DNA from: an uncultured Collinsella sp.
GTDB taxonomy: Bacteria > Actinomycetota > Coriobacteriia > Coriobacteriales > Coriobacteriaceae
Assembly (NCBI GenBank): GCA_902494605.1
Contig: CABUUG010000041.1
Coordinates: forward strand, 1-12,629
Direction: 5' to 3'
DNA length: 12,629 bases
The notes under the pieces were generated by a model. The model was given only the letters and a program-made list of their open reading frames with translations. It was not told the origin of the DNA and ran no database searches. Below, piece by piece: positions 6,562 through 12,629 of the stretch. Every line of letters begins with the position of its first letter. The first letter of the stretch is position 1. Position numbers and translations under genes: made by a program.

Positions 6562-7383
6562 TTAGGCGTCGAGGTAGATGCGCTGGGGCCGGTTGCGGCG
6601 ACGAGCAAAGATGATGAGCACCAGGCCCGCGATTACGAGCGGCAGGCTCAGCAGCTGACCCATGGTGATGACGCCTCCCAGCAGATAACCCAGCTGGGCA
6701 TCGGGCACGCGCACAAACTCAATGAGGAAGCGGACGATGCCGTAACCCATCACAAACACGCCCATAAACGTACCTTGGGGCAGTAGCGGCTTTTTGCGGC
6801 TGAGCACCTGCAGAATGCAAAAGAGCACGATGCCCTCAAGAAATGCCTCGTAGAGCTGGGAGGGGTGACGCGGCATATCGCCCGCGGTGCCACCGAAGAC
6901 CACGCCCCAGGGCAGATCGGTCGGCTTGCCCCACAGCTCGCCGTTGACAAAGTTGGCGCAGCGTCCCAGACATAAGGCCAGCGGAGCACCGATAACGGCA
7001 AGGTCGGCGATGGTCCAGGCGTCGAGCTTGTACATGCGGCACACGAGCGCGCCGCCGATAATGCCGCCCACCAAACCGCCATGGAAGCTCATGCCGCCCT
7101 CGTTGGTGGCAAAGATCTCGAGCGGGTGCGCCCAGTAGTAGCCATCACCGTAAAAGACGACGTAGAACAGGCGCGCACCGATAATGAGGCCAAAGACCAC
7201 GCCGACCACGACACTCGTCAGGTCGTCAATCGTGATGTTAAGGCCCCAGCGACGCTGCGTGCGGTACATGACGACCGCCGTGAGCAGGGCGCCGACCACG
7301 TAGGCCAGGCCGTACCAGTAGATGGTGATGGGGCCCGCCGAGATCGCGACAGGATCAAGCATATGGTAGAAGTCGTTGAGCAT
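6562..7383 (-). CDS. lgt: Prolipoprotein diacylglyceryl transferase Lgt
   Basis: This 273-residue inner-membrane enzyme transfers diacylglycerol from phosphatidylglycerol to the lipobox cysteine of prelipoproteins, the first step of lipoprotein maturation. Family hallmarks are present: MSFHGGLVGG with H101, the Lgt signature GRCANFVNGELWGKPTDLPW (140-159) with R141 and E149, RHPSQLYEA (172-180), and FVRVPDAQLG (223-232) with R225. These correspond by position to the residues essential in E. coli Lgt (H103, R143, E151, R239). About seven membrane segments are visible. The start at MLNDFYHMLDP has AGGAGGG about 6 bases upstream; the frame extends further upstream but without family similarity. 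A strong hairpin sits only about 27 bases before the start. Confidence 0.97.
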   Translation of the reverse strand: MLNDFYHMLDPVAISAGPITIYWYGLAYVVGALLTAVVMYRTQRRWGLNITIDDLTSVVVGVVFGLIIGARLFYVVFYGDGYYWAHPLEIFATNEGGMSFHGGLVGGIIGGALVCRMYKLDAWTIADLAVIGAPLALCLGRCANFVNGELWGKPTDLPWGVVFGGTAGDMPRHPSQLYEAFLEGIVLFCILQVLSRKKPLLPQGTFMGVFVMGYGIVRFLIEFVRVPDAQLGYLLGGVITMGQLLSLPLVIAGLVLIIFARRRNRPQRIYLDA

Positions 7384-7405
7384 GTCGACCCTCCTACTCC
7401 CTACA

Positions 7406-7443
7406 TACAAATGCGGCCGCGGGCCTTGCGCTCGCAGCCGCAT
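7406..7443 (-). terminator. Strong hairpin between the NifU-like gene and lgt
   Basis: The arms ATGCGGCCGCG (7411-7421) and CGCAGCCGCAT (7433-7443) pair over 11 positions with one G-T wobble. On the minus strand they are followed by TTTGTATG. It probably terminates the NifU-like transcript. Its distal end lies only about 22-27 bases from the lgt start codon, which leaves no room for a separate lgt promoter after it. A second, 6-bp hairpin (TGCGGA 7462-7467 with TCCGCA 7476-7481) precedes it. Confidence 0.6.
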
Positions 7444-7492
7444 ATTTGGGCGTAACGTCTATGCGGAGTATGCCGTCCGCAGCTTTCGCAGC

Positions 7493-7771
7493 TTAGAACG
7501 GCGCGTACTCGTCGTACAGATCGTCGGTCTCGCCGGAGGCATTGACCTGCTCAACTCGGGTAACGCCGGGCACATGCTCCTTCAGGATGCGCTCAATACC
7601 CATGGACAGGGTCAGCGAGCTCATGGGGCAGCCGGCGCAAGCGCCCTGCAGCTCCAGTTTGACGACGCCCTCGTCGTCAACGCCCACATACTCCATATCG
7701 CCGCCATCGGCCTGCAGGTTGGGGCGAATCTCTTCAAGAACCTTCTTAAGCAGCTCTTCGTTAACAGCCAC
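7493..7771 (-). CDS. NifU-like C-terminal domain Fe-S cluster protein
   Basis: This 92-residue cytoplasmic protein consists of a single NifU C-terminal domain. It opens LLKKVLEEIRPNLQADGGDM, includes VKLELQGACAGCPMSS with the CxxC cluster ligands C45 and C48, and has the following helix (LTLSMGIERILKEHVPGV). Proteins of this kind (Nfu type) carry or deliver Fe-S clusters to apoenzymes. The short C-terminal acidic tail ends DDLYDEYAPF. Translation starts at GTG with AAAGGAG about 5 bases upstream. It appears to be a single-gene unit: 172 bases separate it from the deaminase upstream and hairpins follow its stop. Confidence 0.93.
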   Translation of the reverse strand: MAVNEELLKKVLEEIRPNLQADGGDMEYVGVDDEGVVKLELQGACAGCPMSSLTLSMGIERILKEHVPGVTRVEQVNASGETDDLYDEYAPF

Positions 7772-7793
7772 AGGGGCTCCTTTCTCACAATTA

Positions 7794-7809
7794 CGCGGGC
7801 GCGCCCGCG
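7794..7809. repeat. 16-base perfect palindrome upstream of the NifU-like gene
   Basis: CGCGGGCGCGCCCGCG reads the same on both strands and lies about 22 bases before the NifU-like GTG start, just upstream of its Shine-Dalgarno. In RNA it could fold only into a tight hairpin. In DNA it could bind a dimeric regulator. In GC-rich sequence such palindromes are less surprising, so a role is not established. Confidence 0.45.
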
Positions 7810-7943
7810 GACAGAAGCTATGTTACTACAGCCGTGTACCCGCTCACGAGCCGTCCATGCGCGCAGACGCGACTTTCACGAGTAGTCAATTTGGGACGGG
7901 GCTCTTTTGGCTGCCTTTTGTTGCCAGCTGGCGTTGCCACGCG

Positions 7944-8468
7944 CTACTGCTGAGCCCGCCCCTCGGTGCCGATGTGAACATCGACGATAACCTGGCGGTA
8001 GCTGATGCCACAGGAGTCGAGGATGCGGCGGCTGATGCGTCCATCATCGGTGTCGGCGTACTTGTTGTCCAGGTAGACAACCTCGCCCACGCCCACCTGA
8101 GCCAAAATCTTGGCGCAGTCATGGCACGGGAACAGCGTGACGTAGACCGTGGAACCCTCGAGGTCCTTGAGCGAGCCGCGATAGTTGAGCACGGCGTTGG
8201 CCTCGGCATGGACTACGTAGTTATGCTTGTCCTGCAGCGGGTCATCGCTCGTGCCCCACGGGAAAAAGTCGTCGTTGAGCGCCGAGGGCGTACCGTTGTA
8301 GCCCACCGAAAGGATGCGGTGGTTGGTGTTGGCGATGCACGCACCCACCTGCGTGTTGGGGTCCTTGCTGCGGCGCTGCGCGGCGATGGCCACGCTCATA
8401 AAGAACTCGTCCCAGCTAATGACGTCCAGGCGCTTGCCTGACGAAGTTTGATGAAGATCGTCCGACAT
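7944..8468 (-). CDS. Deoxycytidylate (dCMP) deaminase family protein
   Basis: This 174-residue cytoplasmic zinc enzyme belongs to the cytidine/deoxycytidylate deaminase superfamily. The catalytic motifs are intact: HAEANAVLNY with H87 and E89, and PCHDCAK (114-120) with C115 and C118 as zinc ligands. WDEFFMSVAIAAQRRSKDPN and the VGYNGTP loop (55-61) are typical of dCMP deaminases, which convert dCMP to dUMP for thymidylate synthesis (ComEB-like). The chosen start has GGAGG 8 bases upstream. An alternative ATG 12 codons earlier (8504) has no ribosome site and overlaps a possible TACAAT -10 box (8503-8508). The gene follows the coaX terminator, so it is probably transcribed alone. The exact nucleotide preference cannot be settled from sequence alone. 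Confidence 0.93.
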   Translation of the reverse strand: MSDDLHQTSSGKRLDVISWDEFFMSVAIAAQRRSKDPNTQVGACIANTNHRILSVGYNGTPSALNDDFFPWGTSDDPLQDKHNYVVHAEANAVLNYRGSLKDLEGSTVYVTLFPCHDCAKILAQVGVGEVVYLDNKYADTDDGRISRRILDSCGISYRQVIVDVHIGTEGRAQQ

Positions 8469-8513
8469 GGCAGACACCTCCGTAATCGCAATAGTTTGAC
8501 CCATTGTAGCAGG

Positions 8514-8554
8514 TAAAAGGTGGGGGCGTTTGTCCCACCGGCGCCCTCACCTTT
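8514..8554 (-). terminator. Hairpin terminator overlapping the coaX stop codon
   Basis: The arms AAAGGTGGGGGCG (8516-8528) and CGCCCTCACCTTT (8542-8554) pair over 13 positions with one mismatch. They end in TTTT on the minus strand. The stem includes part of the coaX stop codon. It separates coaX from the dCMP deaminase gene. Confidence 0.7.
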
Positions 8555-9404
8555 ACACGCGGCGGGGCTTTTGGTTGATGCGGTAGAGCTCGGCGAGACC
8601 CCGCAACGTCAGCGCATCGTCGACCGTCAGACTGTGACCGACCAGCGACGCGAGTGCCTCGGCATCGTCGCCGGTAATGACGATGGGCACGCTGTCCTCC
8701 CCCGCGGCCTTGGTCGCGCGCATCTCGGCGAGCACCATGTCGAGCATGCCGTCGATGCGGGCCACCTCGCCCAGAACCACGCCCGAGCGCATGGCCTCAC
8801 GCGTGTTGCGACCAATCACATGCGTTGGCGCAGAAGGCTCAACCTGCGGCAGGCGCGCCGCAGCGGCCGAAAGCGACCGGGCACCGAGCGCCAGACCCGG
8901 CGCGATGACGCCGCCCACAAAGGTTCCGCGCGCATCGATGACCTCAATATTGGTCGTAGTGCCCAGGTCGATCACGATGCACGGAGAGCCGTAGACGGCA
9001 CGGGCCGCCACGGCATCGGCGATGCGGTCGGGGCCGATCTCGGCCGGGTCGTCGTAGTGGACGGGCATGCCAGTCTTGAGGCCCGGCCCCACGGTGAGCA
9101 CGCGCCCCGTGCAGGTGCGGGAAAGCGCCACTTTCCACGGGCGCTCGAGCGCCGGCACCACGCAACTCAGCACTGCGCCCGCGGGAACGAGCACACCCGG
9201 CACGCCCGCATCGGCCGCTAGCGCGGCCATGACTTGAGCGAGACGCATGCGCGCCTCGTCTGCTGTGATGCTCGACGGCGTCGTGATCTCGCACGTCGCA
9301 AGCGGACATTCCTGCGCCGCAGCCGAATCCTCGGCAAACAGACCAAAGCGAATGAACGTGTTACCCACGTCGACCGTCAATATATATGCGCACCCATTAA
9401 GCAT
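8553..9404 (-). CDS. coaX: Type III pantothenate kinase
   Basis: This 283-residue cytoplasmic ASKHA-fold kinase phosphorylates pantothenate, the first step of coenzyme A synthesis. Visible motifs are DVGNT (12-16, phosphate binding), VGPGLKTGM (105-113), EIGPDRIADA (122-131) carrying the conserved Asp of the GxDR motif, DLGTTTN (146-152), GGVIAPGL (164-171) and IGRNTREAMRSG (197-208). The length fits the family, usually about 250-270 residues. At the DLGTTTN site most family members read D-x-G-T-A-T-T, so the Asn is a deviation, though the fold and other motifs look intact. The start at MLNGCAYILTVDVGNT has AAAGGAG 8 bases upstream; a further upstream ATG (9458) adds sequence without family similarity. 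It is divergent from the OPT transporter. Confidence 0.93.
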   Translation of the reverse strand: MLNGCAYILTVDVGNTFIRFGLFAEDSAAAQECPLATCEITTPSSITADEARMRLAQVMAALAADAGVPGVLVPAGAVLSCVVPALERPWKVALSRTCTGRVLTVGPGLKTGMPVHYDDPAEIGPDRIADAVAARAVYGSPCIVIDLGTTTNIEVIDARGTFVGGVIAPGLALGARSLSAAAARLPQVEPSAPTHVIGRNTREAMRSGVVLGEVARIDGMLDMVLAEMRATKAAGEDSVPIVITGDDAEALASLVGHSLTVDDALTLRGLAELYRINQKPRRV

Positions 9405-9596
9405 CGTCGGCGCTCCTTTCGTCTGCCCAGCAGTATATCGCCTACCTAAACCAGTCATCCCAAAATGACTAGCTTGCGGCTATACTGGTGCGCGGTCGCG
9501 CGCGAGCTCACGCGGCGGCCCTTGGTAACCCGACTTCCCGCGCCGTATCCGTAGCGGCGCTCCCGGGGGAAGCGGATATACGCAAAGGAGTTCTAT
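9405..9596. promoter_or_regulatory. Divergent promoter region between coaX and the OPT transporter
   Basis: This 192-base region must hold promoters for both genes. A TATACT hexamer occurs in each direction, at 9432-9437 on the minus strand (towards coaX) and at 9481-9486 on the plus strand (towards the transporter). Between them lies the inverted repeat AGTCAT-CCCAAA-ATGACT (9453-9470). Neither box has a good TTGACA at the usual distance, so an activator or repressor acting at the repeat is plausible. The transporter would have a leader of about 100 bases containing a 6-bp hairpin, GCGCCG (9540-9545) with CGGCGC (9555-9560). I recognise no known riboswitch there. Confidence 0.5.
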
Positions 9597-11300
9597 ATGA
9601 GCAATCCCTCGAACCGCGCCTCGATGCGCGGGCAACTCACGCTGCGCGGTGTCGTCATCGGCGTCCTTGGCTGCGTGATCATCACGGCAAGCTCGGCCTA
9701 CACCGCCCTCAAGATGGGCGCACTCCCCTGGCCGATCGTCTTCGCTGCCGTCATCTCGCTGTTCTTCCTTAAGCTCATGGGTAACGCCAGTCTCAACGAG
9801 GCAAACGTCACCCACACCATCATGTCCGCAGGCGCCATGGTCGCCGGCGGCCTGGCGTTTACCATCCCGGGCGCCTGGATGCTGGGCTATGCCGACCAGA
9901 TCAGCTGGCTCGACATGTTTATCGTGGCACTCGCCGGCACCATCCTGGGCCTGCTGGCCACCGCGCTCATCCACCGTCACTTTATCGTGGACGCCGCGCT
10001 TGAGTTCCCCACCGGCAACGCCGCAGCTCAGACCCTGCGCGCAACCGAGGCCGGCGGCAAGACCGGCAAGCAGCTCTTTGGTTCCATGGCCATCGCCGGC
10101 ATCTATAGCGTGCTGCGCGACGCCCTGGGCGTGGTGCCCAGCATGCTGTGCACGCTCAACATCCCCGGCGTGACCTTTGGCATCTACAACTCACCCATGC
10201 TGCTCTCCGTCGGCTTCCTCGTGGGCTTCGCCCCCGTCGCCTTCTGGTTTGCCGGCGCGCTGCTGGGCAACTTTGGCATCATCGTGGGTGGCACCGCTGC
10301 CGGTCTGTTCGACGTTGTGACTGCACAGGGCATCGTCAAGTCCCTGGGCATGGGCCTCATGATGGGCTTTGGCGTCGCCGTCGTCCTCAAGGACATCCTG
10401 CCACAGGTCGCCGGTATCGTCCGCGGTCTTGCCGCCGACAGCTCCACCGACACCGACGAGCAGTCGCTCATCTCGGGCTCCCTTAAGCTCGACGCCGGCA
10501 TCATCGGCCTGGGCGCTGCTGCCATCGCTGTGATCGTCGCCATCGCGCTCGACCTTGGTCCCGTCCCGGCCGTCATCGTGACGCTGTTCACCTTTGTCAC
10601 CACCATCATGAGCGCACAGAGCTGCGGCCAGACGGGCATCGACCCCATGGAGATCTTTGGCCTCATCGTTATGCTCATCGTGGCTGCCTTTGCACAGATC
10701 GCTCAGGTCAAGCTGTTCTTTATCGCCGGCATCGTAGCCGTGGCGTGCGGCCTTGCGGGCGACGTCATGAACGACTTTAAGGCCGGCGCCGTGCTGGGCA
10801 CCAACCCGCGTGCGCAGTGGATCGGCCAAGCCATCGGCGGCATCGTGGGCGCCCTGGTCGCCGCAGCCGTCATGGTCGCGCTCGTCACCGCCTATGGCCC
10901 GGACGCCTTTGGTCCCGACAAGAGCTTTGTTGCCGCGCAGGCAAGCGTCGTCGCCACCATGGTCTCGGGCATCCCGAGCGTGCCGTGGTTCGTTGGCGGC
11001 TTTATCGCCGGTATCGTCATGTACTGGCTCGGCATTCCGGCCATGATGATCGGCCTGGGCGTGTACCTGCCGTTCTACATGTCGCTCACGGCATTCCTGG
11101 GCTCCTGCGTCAAACTCGCCTACGACAAGTGGTCCGCCCACCGCGACGCCACCGCTGGTCTTTCTGACGAGGAGAGGGCTGCCAAGGACGCCGCCTTCCA
11201 GGAACAGGGCCTAGTTGTCGCCAGCGGCCTGCTCGGCGGCGAGTCCATCGTCGGCGTTATCCTGGCGTTTGTCTCCGTGGGCTTAAGCCTGCTGGGCTAA
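9597..11300 (+). CDS. OPT family oligopeptide transporter
   Basis: This 567-residue membrane protein has about 14-16 hydrophobic segments. It carries typical OPT features: NEANVTHTIMSAGAMVAGG (67-85), LEFPTGNAAAQTLRA (135-149), GDVMNDFKAGAVLGTNPRAQ (388-407) and a C-terminal EQGLVVASGLLGGESIVGV (536-554). OPT proteins import small peptides, and in some branches metal chelates, driven by the proton gradient. The substrate cannot be told from sequence. It is slightly shorter than most members (about 600-700 residues) but complete at both ends. A polar cytoplasmic stretch at about 280-297 (DSSTDTDEQ) probably separates its two halves. The start has AAAGGAG 6 bases upstream. It is the only plus-strand gene in the window, divergent from coaX and followed by a strong terminator. 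Confidence 0.93.
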   Translation: MSNPSNRASMRGQLTLRGVVIGVLGCVIITASSAYTALKMGALPWPIVFAAVISLFFLKLMGNASLNEANVTHTIMSAGAMVAGGLAFTIPGAWMLGYADQISWLDMFIVALAGTILGLLATALIHRHFIVDAALEFPTGNAAAQTLRATEAGGKTGKQLFGSMAIAGIYSVLRDALGVVPSMLCTLNIPGVTFGIYNSPMLLSVGFLVGFAPVAFWFAGALLGNFGIIVGGTAAGLFDVVTAQGIVKSLGMGLMMGFGVAVVLKDILPQVAGIVRGLAADSSTDTDEQSLISGSLKLDAGIIGLGAAAIAVIVAIALDLGPVPAVIVTLFTFVTTIMSAQSCGQTGIDPMEIFGLIVMLIVAAFAQIAQVKLFFIAGIVAVACGLAGDVMNDFKAGAVLGTNPRAQWIGQAIGGIVGALVAAAVMVALVTAYGPDAFGPDKSFVAAQASVVATMVSGIPSVPWFVGGFIAGIVMYWLGIPAMMIGLGVYLPFYMSLTAFLGSCVKLAYDKWSAHRDATAGLSDEERAAKDAAFQEQGLVVASGLLGGESIVGVILAFVSVGLSLLG

Positions 11301-11303
11301 GCT

Positions 11304-11315
11304 GAGCAGCTGCTC
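11304..11315. repeat. 12-base perfect palindrome just after the OPT gene
   Basis: GAGCAGCTGCTC is self-complementary and begins 3 bases past the OPT stop codon. There is no T-run after it. It could add structure to the 3' end of the message or be incidental. Confidence 0.3.
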
Positions 11316-11341
11316 GACAGCAACCATATTGCCTACGGCTT

Positions 11342-11381
11342 GCCCGGTCGGTAGCTTTTGCGACTGCCGACCGGGCTTTTT
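11342..11381 (+). terminator. Strong intrinsic terminator of the OPT gene
   Basis: GCCCGGTCGG (11342-11351) pairs perfectly with CCGACCGGGC (11367-11376). The stem can extend inward with TAGC/GACTG-type pairs including a wobble, and TTTTT follows on the plus strand. It lies about 40 bases past the transporter stop. Confidence 0.92.
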
Positions 11382-11387
11382 GATATC

Positions 11388-11432
11388 GAAACAAAGAAAG
11401 GCCGGCGCGCTGCGTTTAACAGCGCGCCGGCC
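11388..11432 (-). terminator. Strong intrinsic terminator of the surface-protein gene
   Basis: GGCCGGCGCGCTG (11400-11412) pairs perfectly over 13 bp with CAGCGCGCCGGCC (11420-11432) around a 7-base loop. On the minus strand the stem is followed by TTTCTTTGTTTC. It faces the OPT terminator, so convergent transcription is blocked in both directions. It lies about 70 bases past the stop of the coiled-coil surface protein. Confidence 0.88.
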
Positions 11433-11500
11433 TTATCGTTTGGCTAACGAGACGGTCCCGTTATGAATTGAAGTTCGTTGCAGAAACTACGCTCGAAACG

Positions 11501-12629
11501 CTACATCTGCTTGCGACGACGATCGCTCAGCGTCACACCAGCGGCCACGAGGGTGATACCGCCGATGACGAACACCTCGCCCGCAAGAGCGGAATTGTCG
11601 CCAGTCTGGGCGAGCGCGGCCGACGTTGCCTTCTTCTTGGCGACAGGAGCCTTTGCAGCAGCCTGCGCAACCTGAGCCTTGGCCTGCGGCTCAGCCTTGG
11701 GATGATACTTGTCGTACTCGGCCTGCGCGACAGCCAGGGCATCCTTGGCATCGCCAAGCTCGGCAAGCGCGGCGGCATAGGCGTCGTTGGCATCGGACAG
11801 CTTGGCATCGGCATCGCTCAGAGCAGCCTTGAGACCAGCGGCGGCATCGACGGCAGCCTTATAGCGAGCGTAGGCAGCGTTCAGCTTGACCAGCTTCTCG
11901 TTGCCCGTCGTGCCCGCGGCAAGGAATGCCTTGTGGTCGACAGCCTCAAGATCGGCCTTGAGTGCCTCATCGCTGGCAAGCTCGGCCTTGGCCTTGACGA
12001 TCTCGAAGTTCGCATCGACGACGGCTTCGTTGGCGGCCTCGAGCTGCTTCTGGGCATCGGCGACACCGGCGACGGCAGCGTCATAGGCGGCCTTGGCGTC
12101 GTCGACCGCCTTCTGGGCACCGGCGAAGCGCTCGAAGGCCTTGTTTGCGGTGGCAAGCTCGTCCTCGGCGGCCTTGGCCTTCGCCTGTGCGTCGGACAGG
12201 GTCTGCGTCTTGGCGGCAACTGCCTGCTTGGCGCCCGAAAGAGCGGTCGCGGCGTGCACATCTGCGGCCTGAGCCTTGTCAACGCTAGCCTGGGCAGTGT
12301 CGTCGGCCTTCTTGGCATCGTTAAGCGTGCCCTGCTTGTTCGCAAGATCCGTCTTGGCGGCATCGCACTTGGCGGCAAGGTCCTTGACCGAAGCGGTAGC
12401 GTTGTCATACGCCTCGTTGGCCTGATCGGACTTTACCTTGGCGGCGTCGCGGGCGCTGCGAGCCTTCGCCTTGTGAGCAGCGGCCTCGGCTGCCTTCGTC
12501 TTGCTGTCAGCAAGCGTGGCGTTTGCCTTATCGAGAGCTGCCTGGGCAGTAGCGGCCTCGCCCTTGGCGGCGTCGAGCTTGGTCTGGGGCGCCTTGACGT
12601 CGACACCCTTGAGTTTGGCTTCGGCGGCG
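11501..12629 (-). CDS. Coiled-coil surface protein with LAxTG sorting signal (N-terminus beyond the window)
   Basis: The frame is open from the stop at 11501 to the right edge without interruption, giving about 375 residues of the C-terminal part. Almost all of it is a low-complexity helical region rich in Ala, Lys, Asp, Glu, Gln and Leu, with repeated AKA/DAK/AAxxA units and almost no Pro or aromatics. This is typical of a long coiled-coil stalk. It ends with a Lys/Ala/Gln-rich linker (about 11620-11710), then LAQTG (11600-11614), a hydrophobic segment (ALAGEVFVIGGITLVAAGVT) and the basic tail SDRRRKQM. This is a complete cell-wall sorting signal. LAxTG is the variant known for class E sortases of high-GC Gram-positives. 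The function is unknown; an adhesin or wall spacer is possible. A GTG at 12257-12259 could start a shorter protein, but coding of identical character continues upstream of it. Confidence 0.85.
   Translation of the reverse strand, partial: AAEAKLKGVDVKAPQTKLDAAKGEAATAQAALDKANATLADSKTKAAEAAAHKAKARSARDAAKVKSDQANEAYDNATASVKDLAAKCDAAKTDLANKQGTLNDAKKADDTAQASVDKAQAADVHAATALSGAKQAVAAKTQTLSDAQAKAKAAEDELATANKAFERFAGAQKAVDDAKAAYDAAVAGVADAQKQLEAANEAVVDANFEIVKAKAELASDEALKADLEAVDHKAFLAAGTTGNEKLVKLNAAYARYKAAVDAAAGLKAALSDADAKLSDANDAYAAALAELGDAKDALAVAQAEYDKYHPKAEPQAKAQVAQAAAKAPVAKKKATSAALAQTGDNSALAGEVFVIGGITLVAAGVTLSDRRRKQM
11600..11614 (-). other. LAQTG sortase recognition motif
   Basis: The codons for L-A-Q-T-G are followed by D-N-S, a hydrophobic helix of about 20 residues and five charged residues in the last eight. 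The motif starts 37 residues from the C-terminus, the usual distance for sortase substrates. Cleavage would fall between T and G. Confidence 0.85.

Noticed and set aside
8469..8504. Earlier ATG for the dCMP deaminase
   Set aside because: There is no Shine-Dalgarno before it, and it coincides with a possible -10 box. The ATG at 8468 has GGAGG at ideal spacing.
9405..9458. Earlier ATG for coaX
   Set aside because: The added 18 residues lack family similarity. The ATG at 9404 has AAAGGAG and places DVGNT at the usual distance from the N-terminus.
9487..9596. Riboswitch in the leader of the OPT gene
   Set aside because: The leader has a small GC hairpin but no conserved core of any riboswitch class that I recognise.
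10191..11141. 316-codon minus-strand frame opposite the OPT transporter
   Set aside because: It is His/Asp/Gly-rich shadow sequence; the plus strand has the recognisable transporter.
12257..12259. GTG as the start of a short 252-residue protein
   Set aside because: The same frame continues upstream to the edge with identical Ala/Lys/Asp coiled-coil character and no stop, and a sortase substrate needs an N-terminal signal peptide that is absent here.
1..12629. CRISPR array, tRNA, rRNA, phage or defence genes
   Set aside because: I saw no regularly spaced direct repeats, no cloverleaf or rRNA-like segment, and no nuclease, integrase, transposase or toxin-antitoxin gene on either strand.

Overview
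The window looks like an ordinary chromosomal segment of a high-GC, Gram-positive gut actinobacterium. The best guess is the class Coriobacteriia, probably Collinsella or a close relative. Three things point there: the GC-rich codon use, the mix of Firmicutes-like envelope genes (an AmaP/DUF2273/Asp23 cluster, a YitT protein, Lgt) with actinobacterial base composition, and a surface protein ending in an LAxTG-type sorting signal. This placement is inference from sequence character, not from a database match.

Layout. Positions 1-9404 are almost entirely minus-strand genes. From the left edge these are: a partial zinc-ribbon membrane protein; a YitT-family membrane protein; the alkaline-shock cluster read as amaP > DUF2273 > asp23; the YebC/PmpR regulator; a 727-residue polytopic GT-C-like membrane protein (DUF6020-like); lgt; a NifU C-terminal-domain Fe-S protein; a dCMP deaminase; and coaX. 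A divergent intergenic region (9405-9596) separates coaX from a plus-strand OPT-family peptide transporter. The right edge holds the C-terminal part of a long Ala/Lys/Asp-rich coiled-coil surface protein on the minus strand, convergent with the transporter. Two back-to-back hairpin terminators lie between those two genes.

How the genes relate. amaP and DUF2273 overlap by 8 bases and asp23 follows 44 bases later. This matches the gene order known around Staphylococcus aureus asp23, so the three probably form one operon building a membrane-anchored Asp23 layer. A terminator between yebC and amaP and another after asp23 fit this. Most other genes appear to be single transcription units separated by hairpins. 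Lgt (lipoprotein acylation), the GT-C-like protein and the sortase substrate are all cell-envelope functions. CoaX, the dCMP deaminase and the NifU-like protein are housekeeping metabolism.

I see no new defence system, CRISPR array, tRNA, rRNA, transposase or phage gene. The most unusual non-coding signal is a small dispersed repeat. It has two clear copies (about 1571-1624 and 6450-6559) and a third, degraded candidate (about 4167-4220). All sit between genes and next to stop codons. The fuller copy has imperfect terminal inverted repeats, like a MITE or REP element. The other signals worth checking are an inverted repeat centred between two divergent TATACT boxes upstream of coaX and the OPT gene, and a strong hairpin placed unusually close to the lgt start.
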